Assembly: GCF_019599045.1 (NCBI RefSeq)
Contig: NZ_CP080623.1
Coordinates: forward strand, 2,874,501-2,938,500
Source of the DNA: Roseovarius sp. SCSIO 43702
GTDB lineage: Bacteria; Pseudomonadota; Alphaproteobacteria; Rhodobacterales; Rhodobacteraceae
Length of the DNA stretch: 64,000 nucleotides
Direction: 5' to 3'
The notes below the pieces were generated by a model. It was given only the letters and a program-made list of their open reading frames with translations. It was not told the DNA's origin and searched no databases. A program made the translations under genes and the position numbers. This document shows, in pieces, positions 1-8,247 of the stretch (position 1 is its first letter; every line of letters starts with the position of its first letter).

Positions 1-69
1 GCGTTCCCTCGCGGGGAATCGCGTCTGGCCACCGGGACGGTCCCCGATTCTCCCTCACCGTTCACGGGC

Positions 70-645
70 TCACAGCGCCCGTAGCACCAACTCGACCACG
101 ATGACCGGGACCAGCAGGACGTGAAGCACGTGGTCGAACCAGTTGCTGCTCCCGAGCCGCAGAACCCACATTGCCTGTCCGGCGACCGCGACCACCGCGA
201 GCGTGAGGTTGCCCGCCAGAAGCGCGAGGATGCAAAGCGCCAGCACCATTCCCGCCACCGGCCCCGCGCGATACCCAAGCGGATAGAGCGACAGTCGAAA
301 GACGCCCATCGCCCCCGCAAGGAACCCGAGATAGGCAAGCAGGATCGTCAGAAGCTCCCAGCCGCTCCAGTCACCCAGTACCGGACCCGCCTCCGGCACC
401 GCCGTGACCGCCATGTGCCGCAACGCGAGAATCGGCAACACCACGCCCAGCGGCTCCAGAACCGCCACCGCTCCGCGCACCACGACGCTGTCACGCAATC
501 CCACTGTCGTCCCCACGCCGAGGACGACCCCCGCGAGCACCGCCATCTGCGCATCCGCCCAGGGCAGGATCAGCACGAAGCCAAGCCACCATGCGAGGAT
601 CGCCACGAAGACGAGGCTCACGATAGTTTCGGTGCGGCCCATCAT
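70..645 (-). CDS. Small polytopic membrane protein of unknown function
   Basis: The 191-residue product is almost entirely hydrophobic, with about six predicted membrane spans and short polar loops, so it should sit in the inner membrane. I recognise no family. The start is taken at the first of two consecutive ATG codons; it overlaps the stop of the upstream sialidase-like gene by 4 bp (ATGA), which implies translational coupling. It is the last gene of a leftward operon with the sialidase-like protein, a quinone oxidoreductase and COQ9. A role together with the sialidase-like protein is suggested only by the coupling. The 69 bases beyond its stop contain nothing I can identify. Confidence 0.8.
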   Translation of the reverse strand: MMGRTETIVSLVFVAILAWWLGFVLILPWADAQMAVLAGVVLGVGTTVGLRDSVVVRGAVAVLEPLGVVLPILALRHMAVTAVPEAGPVLGDWSGWELLTILLAYLGFLAGAMGVFRLSLYPLGYRAGPVAGMVLALCILALLAGNLTLAVVAVAGQAMWVLRLGSSNWFDHVLHVLLVPVIVVELVLRAL

Positions 646-1769
646 TCCGCCTGCGCCTCGATCCAGCCAAGCGTCATGAGATGCGCCCGGATCCCCCGCT
701 TCGTCCCGTGCGAATAACAAAGCGCGATCCGCCCCGCGCCCAGCCCGCGCAGCATCGGGTACCGCAGCGCCTCGCCATCTCCTTCGAAGCGATGACACCG
801 CGTCCAGCTTTCTCCCCCATCCGCGCTCAGGCTGAGACAAAGGTCGTTCGGCGCCTCCGGGTCGTCATTCGCCGCCATCAGGATGCGCCCGTCCCCCAGG
901 GCCAGCGCGGCCACCGGCGCGCTCGGGTTGAAGATCCCCGTCTCACGCACCTCGCTCCAGCTCCGGCCACCATCCTCGGTGCGACACGTCAGCAGCCTTT
1001 GACGTGTCACGTCGAAATCTCTCAGGAAAGCCACCGCGTGGTGCGTGTCGAGCGGCACCACCATGGGTTGGATGGGCTTCAACCCGCGGCCGTCCATCCG
1101 CCGCAGGTCGGCCACGCGCCCGTCCCGCGCGAATCGCACCCACAGCCCGTGCATCTGCCCCATCTCGAAATAGGCAGGCAGGGCGTGCGATCCGTCCTCG
1201 TAAGCGACCATCGGCGATTTCACGAGGTTCGAGCGCCCGAGGACCGGCGACATATCGAGCCGTCGGGCATGGATCGGCCCGGTCGGCCCCATCGTGACCC
1301 GCGCGACCGAAGCCATGGCCCAGCCGCCCACCGACACCACCGTCACGAAAAGGCCGCCCGGCGTCGCCTCGTCCTCGATCGTGTTGCCAAGCGTCACGAC
1401 AAGCTGGCGGGGCTCCATCGCCTCTCCCAGTGCCGCGCGCGTCACCCGCCGCTCCGCCGCGCCGGCGATCCAGCGGCCGTCGGCCGCCCGCGTGATGCTC
1501 ACCTCGAAGAGGTCCACATCCGCCTGCGCCTCCGCCGATCCTTCGAACCACATGACCGAAAACCCGTCCGCCCGGGTCAGGATCGAGGGGGAATGCGCCT
1601 GTCCGAGCGCGCTGTCATGATCGAGCACCGTCTCGAACTCCGCGCTGCCACTCGCGATCCGCGGCACGTCGGCAAACCGCCATCCGGACGCGCCATCGCT
1701 TCGCCATAGCCGCCACAGGCTCAGCGCCACGCTCACCGCCATGAGCGTCAGAATCGCCCCCGTGCTCAC
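642..1769 (-). CDS. Sialidase-like BNR/Asp-box protein, membrane-anchored
   Basis: The 375-residue protein starts with a hydrophobic segment (about residues 4-20) that should act as a signal anchor, so the rest is probably periplasmic. Two Asp-box (BNR) repeats of the S/T-x-D-x-G-x-x-W type are visible, TEDGGRSW near 264-271 and SADGGESW near 315-322, as in the beta-propeller of exo-sialidases (BNR_2 family). The substrate is unknown; many members of this fold are not sialidases. The start codon is GTG and overlaps the stop of the quinone oxidoreductase gene by 4 bp; its own stop overlaps the next gene by 4 bp. Confidence is high for the fold and low for glycosidase activity. Confidence 0.75.
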   Translation of the reverse strand: MSTGAILTLMAVSVALSLWRLWRSDGASGWRFADVPRIASGSAEFETVLDHDSALGQAHSPSILTRADGFSVMWFEGSAEAQADVDLFEVSITRAADGRWIAGAAERRVTRAALGEAMEPRQLVVTLGNTIEDEATPGGLFVTVVSVGGWAMASVARVTMGPTGPIHARRLDMSPVLGRSNLVKSPMVAYEDGSHALPAYFEMGQMHGLWVRFARDGRVADLRRMDGRGLKPIQPMVVPLDTHHAVAFLRDFDVTRQRLLTCRTEDGGRSWSEVRETGIFNPSAPVAALALGDGRILMAANDDPEAPNDLCLSLSADGGESWTRCHRFEGDGEALRYPMLRGLGAGRIALCYSHGTKRGIRAHLMTLGWIEAQAE

Positions 1770-2758
1770 GCCTCCGCGTCGACCTTGAGGACGATCTTGC
1801 CGATATGTCCGCTTTCTTCCATCCGCGCATGGGCCTGCGCGGCATCGTCCAGCGCGAATTCCGAATCCATCACCGGCTCCACGCGCCCCGCGTCGAGAAG
1901 CGGCCAGACCTCGCGCTCCAGCGCCTCGGCAATACGCGCCTTTGCAAGATCGCTCTGAGGGCGCAGCGTGCTGCCGGTGATGGTCAGCCGCCGCACCATC
2001 ACCTGCGCGAAGTTCAACTCGACCTTCGAACCTTGCAAGAAGGCGATCTGAACCAGCCGTCCGTCATCCACCAGGCACTTCACGTTGCGCGGAAGGTAGT
2101 CGCCCCCCACCATGTCGAGAACGAGATGCGCCCCGCCCTCGCCCCTGACGGCCTCAACGAAATCCGTCTCGCGATAGTTGATGGCCAGGTCCGCCCCCAG
2201 GTCGCGGCAGGCCCGGCATTTCTCGTCGGAACCCGCGGTCGTGAAGACCCGCGCGCCCCGCGCCTTGGCGAGCTGGATCGCGGTGGTGCCGATCCCGCTC
2301 GATCCGCCATGGACAAGAAAGCGCTCGCCGGCGCGCAATCCGCCGCGCTCGAACACGTTCGACCAGACGGTAAAGAAGGTCTCGGGCAGGCAGGCCGCTT
2401 CGCGAAGGCTCATCCCTTCCGGCACCGGGAGGCAATGCGCCGCGGGGGTCGCCACGTATTCGGCATAGCCGCCACCGGGCAGCAACGCACAGACCTTGTC
2501 ACCGATGGACCAGCGGCTCACCCCCGGGCCCGTGGCGACGATCTCGCCCGCGCCCTCGAGCCCCGGAAGATCACTTGCTCCGGCGGGCGGCGCGTACATG
2601 CCCGCCCGTTGCAGCGCGTCTGGCCGGTTCACCCCGGCCCATGCCAGCCGGATCACCACCTCGCCCTGCCCCGGCTCGGGAACAGGCCGTTCGGTCGGGG
2701 TCAGGACGTCGGGCCCGCCCGGCTCGCGGATCTCCACCGCTCTCATCATCTTGCCCAT
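1766..2758 (-). CDS. NAD(P)H quinone oxidoreductase, PIG3 family
   Basis: This 330-residue zinc-independent medium-chain dehydrogenase/reductase has the N-terminal GroES-like domain (residues about 30-120) and the nucleotide-binding motif VHGGSSGIGTTAIQLAK, typical of the PIG3/quinone oxidoreductase family. Such enzymes reduce quinones with NAD(P)H in the cytosol. The catalytic-zinc cysteines of alcohol dehydrogenases are absent. An AAGGAG ribosome-binding site lies about 10 bases before the first ATG; two more ATG codons follow at positions 4-5 and could also be used. It is 24 bp downstream of the COQ9 gene, so a link to quinone metabolism is plausible but not proven. Confidence 0.88.
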   Translation of the reverse strand: MGKMMRAVEIREPGGPDVLTPTERPVPEPGQGEVVIRLAWAGVNRPDALQRAGMYAPPAGASDLPGLEGAGEIVATGPGVSRWSIGDKVCALLPGGGYAEYVATPAAHCLPVPEGMSLREAACLPETFFTVWSNVFERGGLRAGERFLVHGGSSGIGTTAIQLAKARGARVFTTAGSDEKCRACRDLGADLAINYRETDFVEAVRGEGGAHLVLDMVGGDYLPRNVKCLVDDGRLVQIAFLQGSKVELNFAQVMVRRLTITGSTLRPQSDLAKARIAEALEREVWPLLDAGRVEPVMDSEFALDDAAQAHARMEESGHIGKIVLKVDAEA

Positions 2759-2782
2759 TCGGCGAAACTCCTTGACTGAGGC

Positions 2783-3472
2783 TCAGTTCGGACCTGACCA
2801 GCGGCCCGGCATCCCCGTGCGTGCCGCCGACTGCGGCGCACGCACGCGGCTCATCAGGCGCTTCGGCCCGGCCAGCAGCGTCGACAGCACCTTGTTCTCG
2901 CGCATATCGGCCTTCACCTTCTCGATCTGCATCACGTCGTCGATGCGCCGATCAACGAAAGCGCGCGTCGCCTCCATGTTCTCGCTCGCATCGCCCAGCC
3001 AATAGAGAACCGCCGAGCTGTAGACGGCCGAAAGCGTCGCGCGCTTGGTATACCAGTTGATATCGCGTGACGTGTCGCCCAGCGCTGTCCAGATCCGGTC
3101 GCATGTCCCCCAGACCAGGCGCGCGCCCTCGCCCGCGTGGATGGGCTGCGCATAAAGGGTCATGCCGCGCCGCACCAACTCGCGATCCTCCACGACCTCC
3201 AGCCGCCAGAGGATCGCCGTGGCGATCCGGTCGCGGAAGCGCATGTTGCCGAGATCCGCCTCGGCGAGCCTCGCCTCCATCCGGGCATCGCCCTCCTCGT
3301 GGAAGGCCCGCGCCAGATCGACCGCGCCTCTCGGACAGGCCGCGTGCGCCACCGACATCTCGATACCGGCCTCCTGCGCCGCGGCGCGAAACGCCGCCTC
3401 GCTCCAGCCCTCGAACGGCACATGTGGCTTGATCGCCTCGAGAAGTCTTTCCTTAACGGTGGCTCCGGTCAT
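2783..3472 (-). CDS. coq9: COQ9 family protein (rpsU-divergently transcribed protein)
   Basis: The 229-residue protein matches the COQ9 family in length and in its helical central region (DRIATAILWRLEVVEDRELVRRGM and the tract around INWYTKRATLSAVYSSAVLYWLGD). Eukaryotic COQ9 binds lipids and supports the COQ7 hydroxylase in ubiquinone synthesis; in alphaproteobacteria the family is also named the rpsU-divergently transcribed protein because its gene normally faces away from rpsU. Here it still points away from rpsU, but rpsU lies about 21.7 kb away with an entire catabolic region between. It heads the leftward operon with the quinone oxidoreductase. Its promoter must lie in 3473-3756, in DNA that may be partly new to this locus. 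Confidence 0.85.
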   Translation of the reverse strand: MTGATVKERLLEAIKPHVPFEGWSEAAFRAAAQEAGIEMSVAHAACPRGAVDLARAFHEEGDARMEARLAEADLGNMRFRDRIATAILWRLEVVEDRELVRRGMTLYAQPIHAGEGARLVWGTCDRIWTALGDTSRDINWYTKRATLSAVYSSAVLYWLGDASENMEATRAFVDRRIDDVMQIEKVKADMRENKVLSTLLAGPKRLMSRVRAPQSAARTGMPGRWSGPN

Positions 3473-3756
3473 TCCGCACCCTCCTTCGCTTCACCCCGAA
3501 GCTTACCGCGCACTCCGGACCGGCGAAACCGTTTTCCCGCCTCACACGTTCCCCCGTTTCTTTCCCGGGTAGAGTATTCCGGTCGAAGGCGTGGCCAGCC
3601 GTCTTCCCGTCTGGATGGCAACGGCTGCACGCGTGCGCATGATCGACCCTTCCACTCGATTTCACGTATAGACGTAAATGCTGTTGAGATGTTTCTTGGG
3701 AGGGATCGCTGGCCCGCTCTCGCGAACAGCGAAGCCGCAAGAAGAAGAGGTACTCG

Positions 3757-4341
3757 ATGCACGTTCTGAACGGTGCGGATCTGGTCGAAGTCCCGTGGAA
3801 GAACGGGGGCGGCGTCACCCGCAACATCGCCGAGGGACGGATAGGCGAACAAGGCACCTGGCGTCTCAGCCGTGCGGACGTGGCCGAGGACGGCCCGTTC
3901 TCCAACTTCGCCGGCTTGCGCCGCATCCTCACCGTCGTGTCGGGTGCGGGGATGGACCTGGTGCATCCGGGCGGCGCGCTGCGCGCCGCGCCATTTGCGC
4001 CGGTCGCCTTCGGTGGCGGGCTTGCCGTCACGGCGCGACTCTGGGACGGGCCGCTCACGGACCTCAACCTGATGTTCGACCCCGCACTCTGCGACGGCAC
4101 TGTGGAGTTGCGACGCGGCCGGGAAACCCGCAGGACCACGCCGCCGGACCATGGCCTGACCGCGCTGCACGTCCTCTCCGGGCAGCCGCGAATCGACGAG
4201 GCGTCATTCGTGATCGCGGACACGATATTCCTGACAACGCCCGTAATGGTAACGTTGCAGGACGGCGACGCCCTGCTCGAGATCACCCTGCGCAGCCTGT
4301 CCCCGAGCGCGCACATGCGGCTTTGCATCGTCGGGCGGTAG
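3757..4341 (+). CDS. hutD: HutD family protein
   Basis: This 194-residue protein has the HutD opening signature PWKNGGGVTR at residues 13-22 and the SRADVAEDGPFSNFAGLRR segment of this bicupin family. HutD is encoded in histidine-utilisation (hut) clusters of proteobacteria, where it is thought to limit or tune hut expression; its ligand and mechanism are not firmly settled. No hutH, hutU, hutI or hutG is present in the window. An AGAGG ribosome-binding site precedes the ATG by about 7 bases. It runs convergently with the adjacent DSD1-type gene, 26 bp away. Its presence beside a HutC-type repressor is the main hint that this region handles an imidazole amino acid. Confidence 0.85.
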   Translation: MHVLNGADLVEVPWKNGGGVTRNIAEGRIGEQGTWRLSRADVAEDGPFSNFAGLRRILTVVSGAGMDLVHPGGALRAAPFAPVAFGGGLAVTARLWDGPLTDLNLMFDPALCDGTVELRRGRETRRTTPPDHGLTALHVLSGQPRIDEASFVIADTIFLTTPVMVTLQDGDALLEITLRSLSPSAHMRLCIVGR

Positions 4342-4367
4342 CGCGCGGCTGATGCTGCGCCGGCCCG

Positions 4368-5507
4368 CTACCAGCCGCCGAAGCGCGGCCATTCCATCAG
4401 CGGCCCGCCCTCTGCCGGAAGCACGTGATAGCTCGTGTGTTGCGCCGCCGTGGCACAAGCGTGGTTGGGCAGGATGCGCAGGCGGGTGCCGATCGGCAGA
4501 TCGGGCATGGACGCACCCGACCCGGGCCGCAGCGCGATCGTCCCATGTTCCTGACTGGTCTGCGTGACGATCAGATCGGGGATCGGACGCCCCGTCTCGT
4601 CGCAGACCAGACCATAGCCCTGATCGACCTCCTGCGCCGCCGTGCCGCGATCGCGCGAAAGGGCCATCCAGCCCGCGTCGACCATGATGGATCCGCGTGC
4701 GGGCTGGTGACCGATGACCGTCGTCAGAACCGAAAGGGCAATGTCGTCCACCGCGCAGACATCGATGCCGGCCATGACCAGATCGAAAAAGACATAGACA
4801 CCGGCACGCAGCTCCGTCACGCCGGTCAGGTCCTTGGCAACATGAGCCGTGGGCGTCGATCCGGCGCTGACGACGGGACACGGCAGGCCGTTTGCGCGCA
4901 GGGCATCGGCCGCGGCCACCAGCGCCGCGCGCTCGGCCTCGGCGAACTCGGCCTGGGCCGCGCGGCCCACCGCGCCATAGCTCTGGCCCGCGTGGCACAG
5001 AACGCCCGCAAGCTCTGCGCCGCCGCCATGCAGTATCTCTCCGATCTTGATGATCTCGGGATCATCAGGCGCAAGACCGCTGCGATGCCCATCGCTGTCG
5101 ATCTCGATCAGCGCGGGGATCGCGATGCCCGCGTCGGTCGAGGCGGCCGCAACCGCGCGCGCCTGCACGTCGGAATCGACCAGCACGGTCAGGCGGCAGC
5201 CGGCGCGGTGGAGATCGAGAACGCGCTCCAGCTTGTTCAGGCCGATGCCGACGCCATAGGTGATGTCGCGAATCCCGGCGGCGGCGAAGACCTCGGCCTC
5301 GGCCAATGTCGAGACCATGGCTGGCCCGGTGCCGTCCGCGAGGACACGGCGTGCGACATCGACGGATTTCGCGGTCTTGAGATGCGGCCTCAGCGGCACG
5401 CCGAGACGCGCGGCATGGGCCGCCAGCCGCTCGATGTTCCGCGTCATCCTGCCCTCATCAAGGATCAGGCAGGGCGTCATCAGCTGCGCAAGTCTTACAT
5501 CGGTCAC
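4368..5507 (-). CDS. DSD1/D-threonine aldolase family PLP enzyme
   Basis: The 379-residue product is a fold-III (alanine racemase-type) PLP enzyme. The motif RPHLKTAK near residues 40-47 supplies the PLP lysine (about K44), and the C-terminal NHACATAAQH supplies the His/Cys metal-binding pair typical of D-threonine aldolase, D-serine dehydratase and 3-hydroxyaspartate aldolase relatives. The reaction is probably aldol cleavage or dehydration of a beta-hydroxy amino acid; the substrate cannot be read from sequence. The start is a GTG preceded by AAAGGAAGA at good spacing; an upstream in-frame extension would run into the regulator gene and is rejected. It follows the HutC-type regulator gene by 29 bp, probably in one operon. 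Confidence 0.82.
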   Translation of the reverse strand: MTDVRLAQLMTPCLILDEGRMTRNIERLAAHAARLGVPLRPHLKTAKSVDVARRVLADGTGPAMVSTLAEAEVFAAAGIRDITYGVGIGLNKLERVLDLHRAGCRLTVLVDSDVQARAVAAASTDAGIAIPALIEIDSDGHRSGLAPDDPEIIKIGEILHGGGAELAGVLCHAGQSYGAVGRAAQAEFAEAERAALVAAADALRANGLPCPVVSAGSTPTAHVAKDLTGVTELRAGVYVFFDLVMAGIDVCAVDDIALSVLTTVIGHQPARGSIMVDAGWMALSRDRGTAAQEVDQGYGLVCDETGRPIPDLIVTQTSQEHGTIALRPGSGASMPDLPIGTRLRILPNHACATAAQHTSYHVLPAEGGPLMEWPRFGGW

Positions 5508-5536
5508 GGCGATTCTTCCTTTGTGAGAGATTGATC

Positions 5537-6226
5537 TCAGTAGCGGGTCGTCATGCGGTGACCGGGCCGGTATGTCAGCTTGACGAAGGTATTTGCATCC
5601 CCCTCGAACCACGTCGCCCGTTCGATCGTGAAAAGGGGTGCGCCGGCGTCGCAGCCGAGAAACTCGGCGAGTGACGTATCGGCTAGTGTCGCCGAAAAGC
5701 TGATCTCCGCGGTCGAGAAGGGAATGGTCGCGACCAGCCATTCGTTCGGGCCCGTTTGCATGAAATCAGCCTCGCGCGCCTGCGGCAACGCCTCCAGGTT
5801 GATCCACCGATCCTCGTGCTGGAAGGGATCGCCGTTGGCATAATGCATGCACACGAGATGCAGCGCTCGCGCCCCCTCATCCAGTTGCAGACGCGCGCGG
5901 AGCCAATCTGGCGCCTCCTCGATCGCGCGCGACGCAAGGCTATAGCGATACTCGGCCCCCTTGTCCTCGATCTCGCGGCGCACCAGTGGAATGTCGAACC
6001 GCGCCTGCCGTACCGGGCTGGACCGCACGCGCGTTCCGGCCTTGCGACGCCGCTCGATCAGCCCGTCATCGGCCAGCTCGCGCATCGCCCGATTGACCGT
6101 GGCCCGCGCGCACCCGTAGCTTTCGGCAAGCTCGATCTCGTTCGGAATGAGGCTTCCGGGCGCCCAGTGGCCCTTGGTGATCTTCGACAGGATATCCGCT
6201 TTGACCTCGCGATAGGTAGCTTTCAT
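5537..6226 (-). CDS. GntR family regulator, HutC (UTRA) subfamily
   Basis: The 229-residue protein has an N-terminal winged helix-turn-helix (about 5-70, with PNEIELAESYGCARATVNRA) and a C-terminal UTRA ligand domain. GPNEWLVATIPFSTAEISF and the ending TYRPGHRMTTRY closely resemble HutC, the histidine-utilisation repressor that responds to urocanate. HutC-subfamily proteins such as DasR and NagR bind palindromes centred on TCTAGA or similar sequence. The gene is divergent from the ABC transporter operon, with 197 bp between, and two TCTAGA-centred sequences lie there. I infer local repression of the transporter and autoregulation; the inducer is unknown. Confidence 0.85.
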   Translation of the reverse strand: MKATYREVKADILSKITKGHWAPGSLIPNEIELAESYGCARATVNRAMRELADDGLIERRRKAGTRVRSSPVRQARFDIPLVRREIEDKGAEYRYSLASRAIEEAPDWLRARLQLDEGARALHLVCMHYANGDPFQHEDRWINLEALPQAREADFMQTGPNEWLVATIPFSTAEISFSATLADTSLAEFLGCDAGAPLFTIERATWFEGDANTFVKLTYRPGHRMTTRY

Positions 6227-6265
6227 GGCGGGGGCCTTCGCTTAAGTTCATGCTATTGAGCTTAT

Positions 6266-6275
6266 AATCTAGATT
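6266..6275. promoter_or_regulatory. Candidate HutC-type operator, proximal to regulator
   Basis: AATCTAGATT is a perfect 10-bp palindrome, 40 bases upstream of the GntR start. It shares the TCTAGAT core with sites at 6384-6393 and 21796-21805. TCTAGA-centred palindromes are known operators of HutC-subfamily regulators such as DasR, so autorepression is a reasonable inference. Confidence 0.4.
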
Positions 6276-6383
6276 TTTCACCGCACCAAGCCCGCCCCGC
6301 GCAAGGATAGTTGAGCCAAGCTAAACGGCGACGCAGCGCACCTGCACTTGTCGGCCTATCGCCATAGCGGATCGCCCCATATG

Positions 6384-6393
6384 ATCTAGACAT
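6384..6393. promoter_or_regulatory. Candidate HutC-type operator before the ABC operon
   Basis: ATCTAGACAT lies 31 bases upstream of the first permease ATG, where a bound repressor would block initiation. Its reverse complement, ATGTCTAGAT, is identical over all 10 bases to the sequence at 21796-21805 ahead of the TRAP transporter genes. The site is only an imperfect palindrome, so this is a candidate by position and shared sequence. Confidence 0.42.
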
Positions 6394-6423
6394 AACCCTC
6401 TTTCTGCGGACAAAACTGGCGTC

Positions 6424-7380
6424 ATGAAAGCAATTCTGTCGATCATCCTGAAGCGATTGCTCGTCGGCTGCGTCACCCTCTTCGTCGTGACACTCATCAT
6501 CTTCGGCGCGATCGAAATGTTGCCCGGCGACATCGCCACCGAGGTTCTGGGGCAGGCCGCCACCGAAGAGAGCCTGAACGCCTTTCGCGAGAGATACGAT
6601 CTGAACCGTTCGCTTCCCGAGCGCTACCTGTCATGGCTGGGCGGCGCGGTGACGGGTGATTTCGGCATCAGCCTCGCCAATCAGCGCCCCATTTCCGAGC
6701 TGATCGGACAGCGCGCGGCCAACACCTTCTTCCTCGCAGGCTATGCAGCGGCGATCGCAGTCCCGATTGCGGTGGTCGCCGGGATGCTGGCGGCGCTCTA
6801 TAACGGGTCGCTTTTCGACCGGATGCTCAGCAGCTCGACCCTCGCCGCGATCTCGTTTCCCGAGTTCTTCGTGGCCTATATCCTCATCCTCATCTTTGCC
6901 GTCGCGCTCGGCTGGTTCCCGAGCCTTGCCAATGTCGATCCCGGCATGGGGCTGGGCGAGCGGCTGTATCTGACGTTCCTGCCGGCGATGACGCTTACGC
7001 TGATCGTGCTGGCTTACATGATGCGGATGACGCGCGCGGCCATCCTGAACCTTCTGGCCCTGCCCTATATCGAGATGGCGCATCTCAAGGGGATGAAGCG
7101 CTGGCGCGTGATCGCGGTCCATGCGTTGCCGAACGCGCTCGCGCCGATCATCAACGTCATCGCGCTGAACCTCGCCTACCTCATCGTGGGCGTCGTGCTG
7201 GTCGAGGTGGTATTCGTCTATCCCGGCCTCGGCCAGATCCTCGTCGATGCCGTGTCCAACCGTGACGTGACCGTGGTGCAGGCGGCCTGCCTGATCTTTG
7301 CTGCCACCTACATCCTGCTCAACCTTGTCGCGGACATCCTGTCGATCATCGCCAACCCGCGCCTTCTGCATCCGAGGTAG
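6424..7380 (+). CDS. ABC transporter permease, DppB/OppB type
   Basis: The 318-residue protein is a binding-protein-dependent permease of the dipeptide/oligopeptide class. It has an N-terminal membrane span, a periplasmic stretch ending in GDFGISLANQRPI, and five further spans with the coupling-helix region EMAHLKGMKRWRVIAVHALPNAL (the EAA loop). It should pair with the next gene to form the channel for an amide or small peptide-like substrate. It is the first gene of a rightward operon (permease, permease, ATPase, deacylase), 6 bp ahead of the next gene, and diverges from the HutC-type regulator. No solute-binding protein gene lies in this operon; the only candidate is at 14333-15889. Confidence 0.92.
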   Translation: MKAILSIILKRLLVGCVTLFVVTLIIFGAIEMLPGDIATEVLGQAATEESLNAFRERYDLNRSLPERYLSWLGGAVTGDFGISLANQRPISELIGQRAANTFFLAGYAAAIAVPIAVVAGMLAALYNGSLFDRMLSSSTLAAISFPEFFVAYILILIFAVALGWFPSLANVDPGMGLGERLYLTFLPAMTLTLIVLAYMMRMTRAAILNLLALPYIEMAHLKGMKRWRVIAVHALPNALAPIINVIALNLAYLIVGVVLVEVVFVYPGLGQILVDAVSNRDVTVVQAACLIFAATYILLNLVADILSIIANPRLLHPR

Positions 7381-7386
7381 CAGCCC

Positions 7387-8244
7387 ATGCAACAGATACT
7401 CCACGCGCTGCGCGATGCGCCGGTCTCGGCATGGGTCGGAATCGCCATTGTCACTCTCTACGCCATCCTCGCCATCCTCGCGCCGCTGCTTGCGCCCTTT
7501 CCCGAGGCGGCGTCCATCGGTGCGCAATACCAGCCCTGGGAGGCGCCGCACTACCTCGGAACCGATGCACTCGGACGCGATGTGCTGTCGCGGCTTATCT
7601 ACGGCGCGCGCAATACGGTCGGCATCGCCCTCGTGACGACGGCGCTCGCGTTTCTGCTGGGAACCAGCATGGGCCTCTTGGCGGCGATCATCGGCGGCTG
7701 GTTCGATGCGCTGACCGCGCGCGTGGTCGATGTGCTGATGGCGATCCCGCCGCTCATCTTTGCCCTCCTGATCCTGACGATCACCGGCACCTCCGTGCTT
7801 GCGCTGGTGCTGGTCATCGCCGTGCTGGACAGCACGCGCGTCTATCGCCTCTCGCGGGCGGTGGCGCAGGGGATCATGACGATGGATTATATCGAGGTCG
7901 CGCGGATGCGCGGCGAAGGGCTTGGCTGGTTGATCCGGCGCGAGGTGCTGCCGAACGCCGCCGCGCCGCTCATCGCCGAGTTCGGGCTGCGCTTCTGCTT
8001 TGTCTTTCTATTCATCTCGGCGCTGTCGTTCCTCGGGCTGGGCCTGCAGCCGCCGACCGCCGACTGGGGCGGCATGGTCCGCGAGAGCGCCAAGCTCATC
8101 GGTTTCGCCAATTTCTCGTCCTTTCAGGCGGCAACCTTCGGCCTCGCGCCGTTGCTGCCGGCAGGGGCCATTGCCCTGCTGACCATCGGGGTGAACCTGA
8201 TCGTCGACTGGGTGCTGCACATGTCCTCGGGCCTCAAGGAGTAA
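7387..8244 (+). CDS. ABC transporter permease, DppC/OppC type
   Basis: The 285-residue protein is the second permease of the dipeptide-type importer. It has the GTDALGRDVLSRLIYGARNT signature after the first span, and the coupling loop EVARMRGEGLGWLIRREVLPNA. Six membrane segments are expected. It lies 6 bp after the DppB-type gene and 3 bp before the ATPase gene, so the three form one transcription unit. Substrate class follows from the family: peptides, N-acyl amino acids or other small amides. Confidence 0.92.
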   Translation: MQQILHALRDAPVSAWVGIAIVTLYAILAILAPLLAPFPEAASIGAQYQPWEAPHYLGTDALGRDVLSRLIYGARNTVGIALVTTALAFLLGTSMGLLAAIIGGWFDALTARVVDVLMAIPPLIFALLILTITGTSVLALVLVIAVLDSTRVYRLSRAVAQGIMTMDYIEVARMRGEGLGWLIRREVLPNAAAPLIAEFGLRFCFVFLFISALSFLGLGLQPPTADWGGMVRESAKLIGFANFSSFQAATFGLAPLLPAGAIALLTIGVNLIVDWVLHMSSGLKE

Positions 8245-8247
8245 CGC

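Noticed and set aside
4368..5507. Beta-hydroxyaspartate cycle aldolase (BhcC)
   Set aside because: The enzyme superfamily fits, but the partner genes for dehydratase, imine reductase and the IclR-type regulator are absent.
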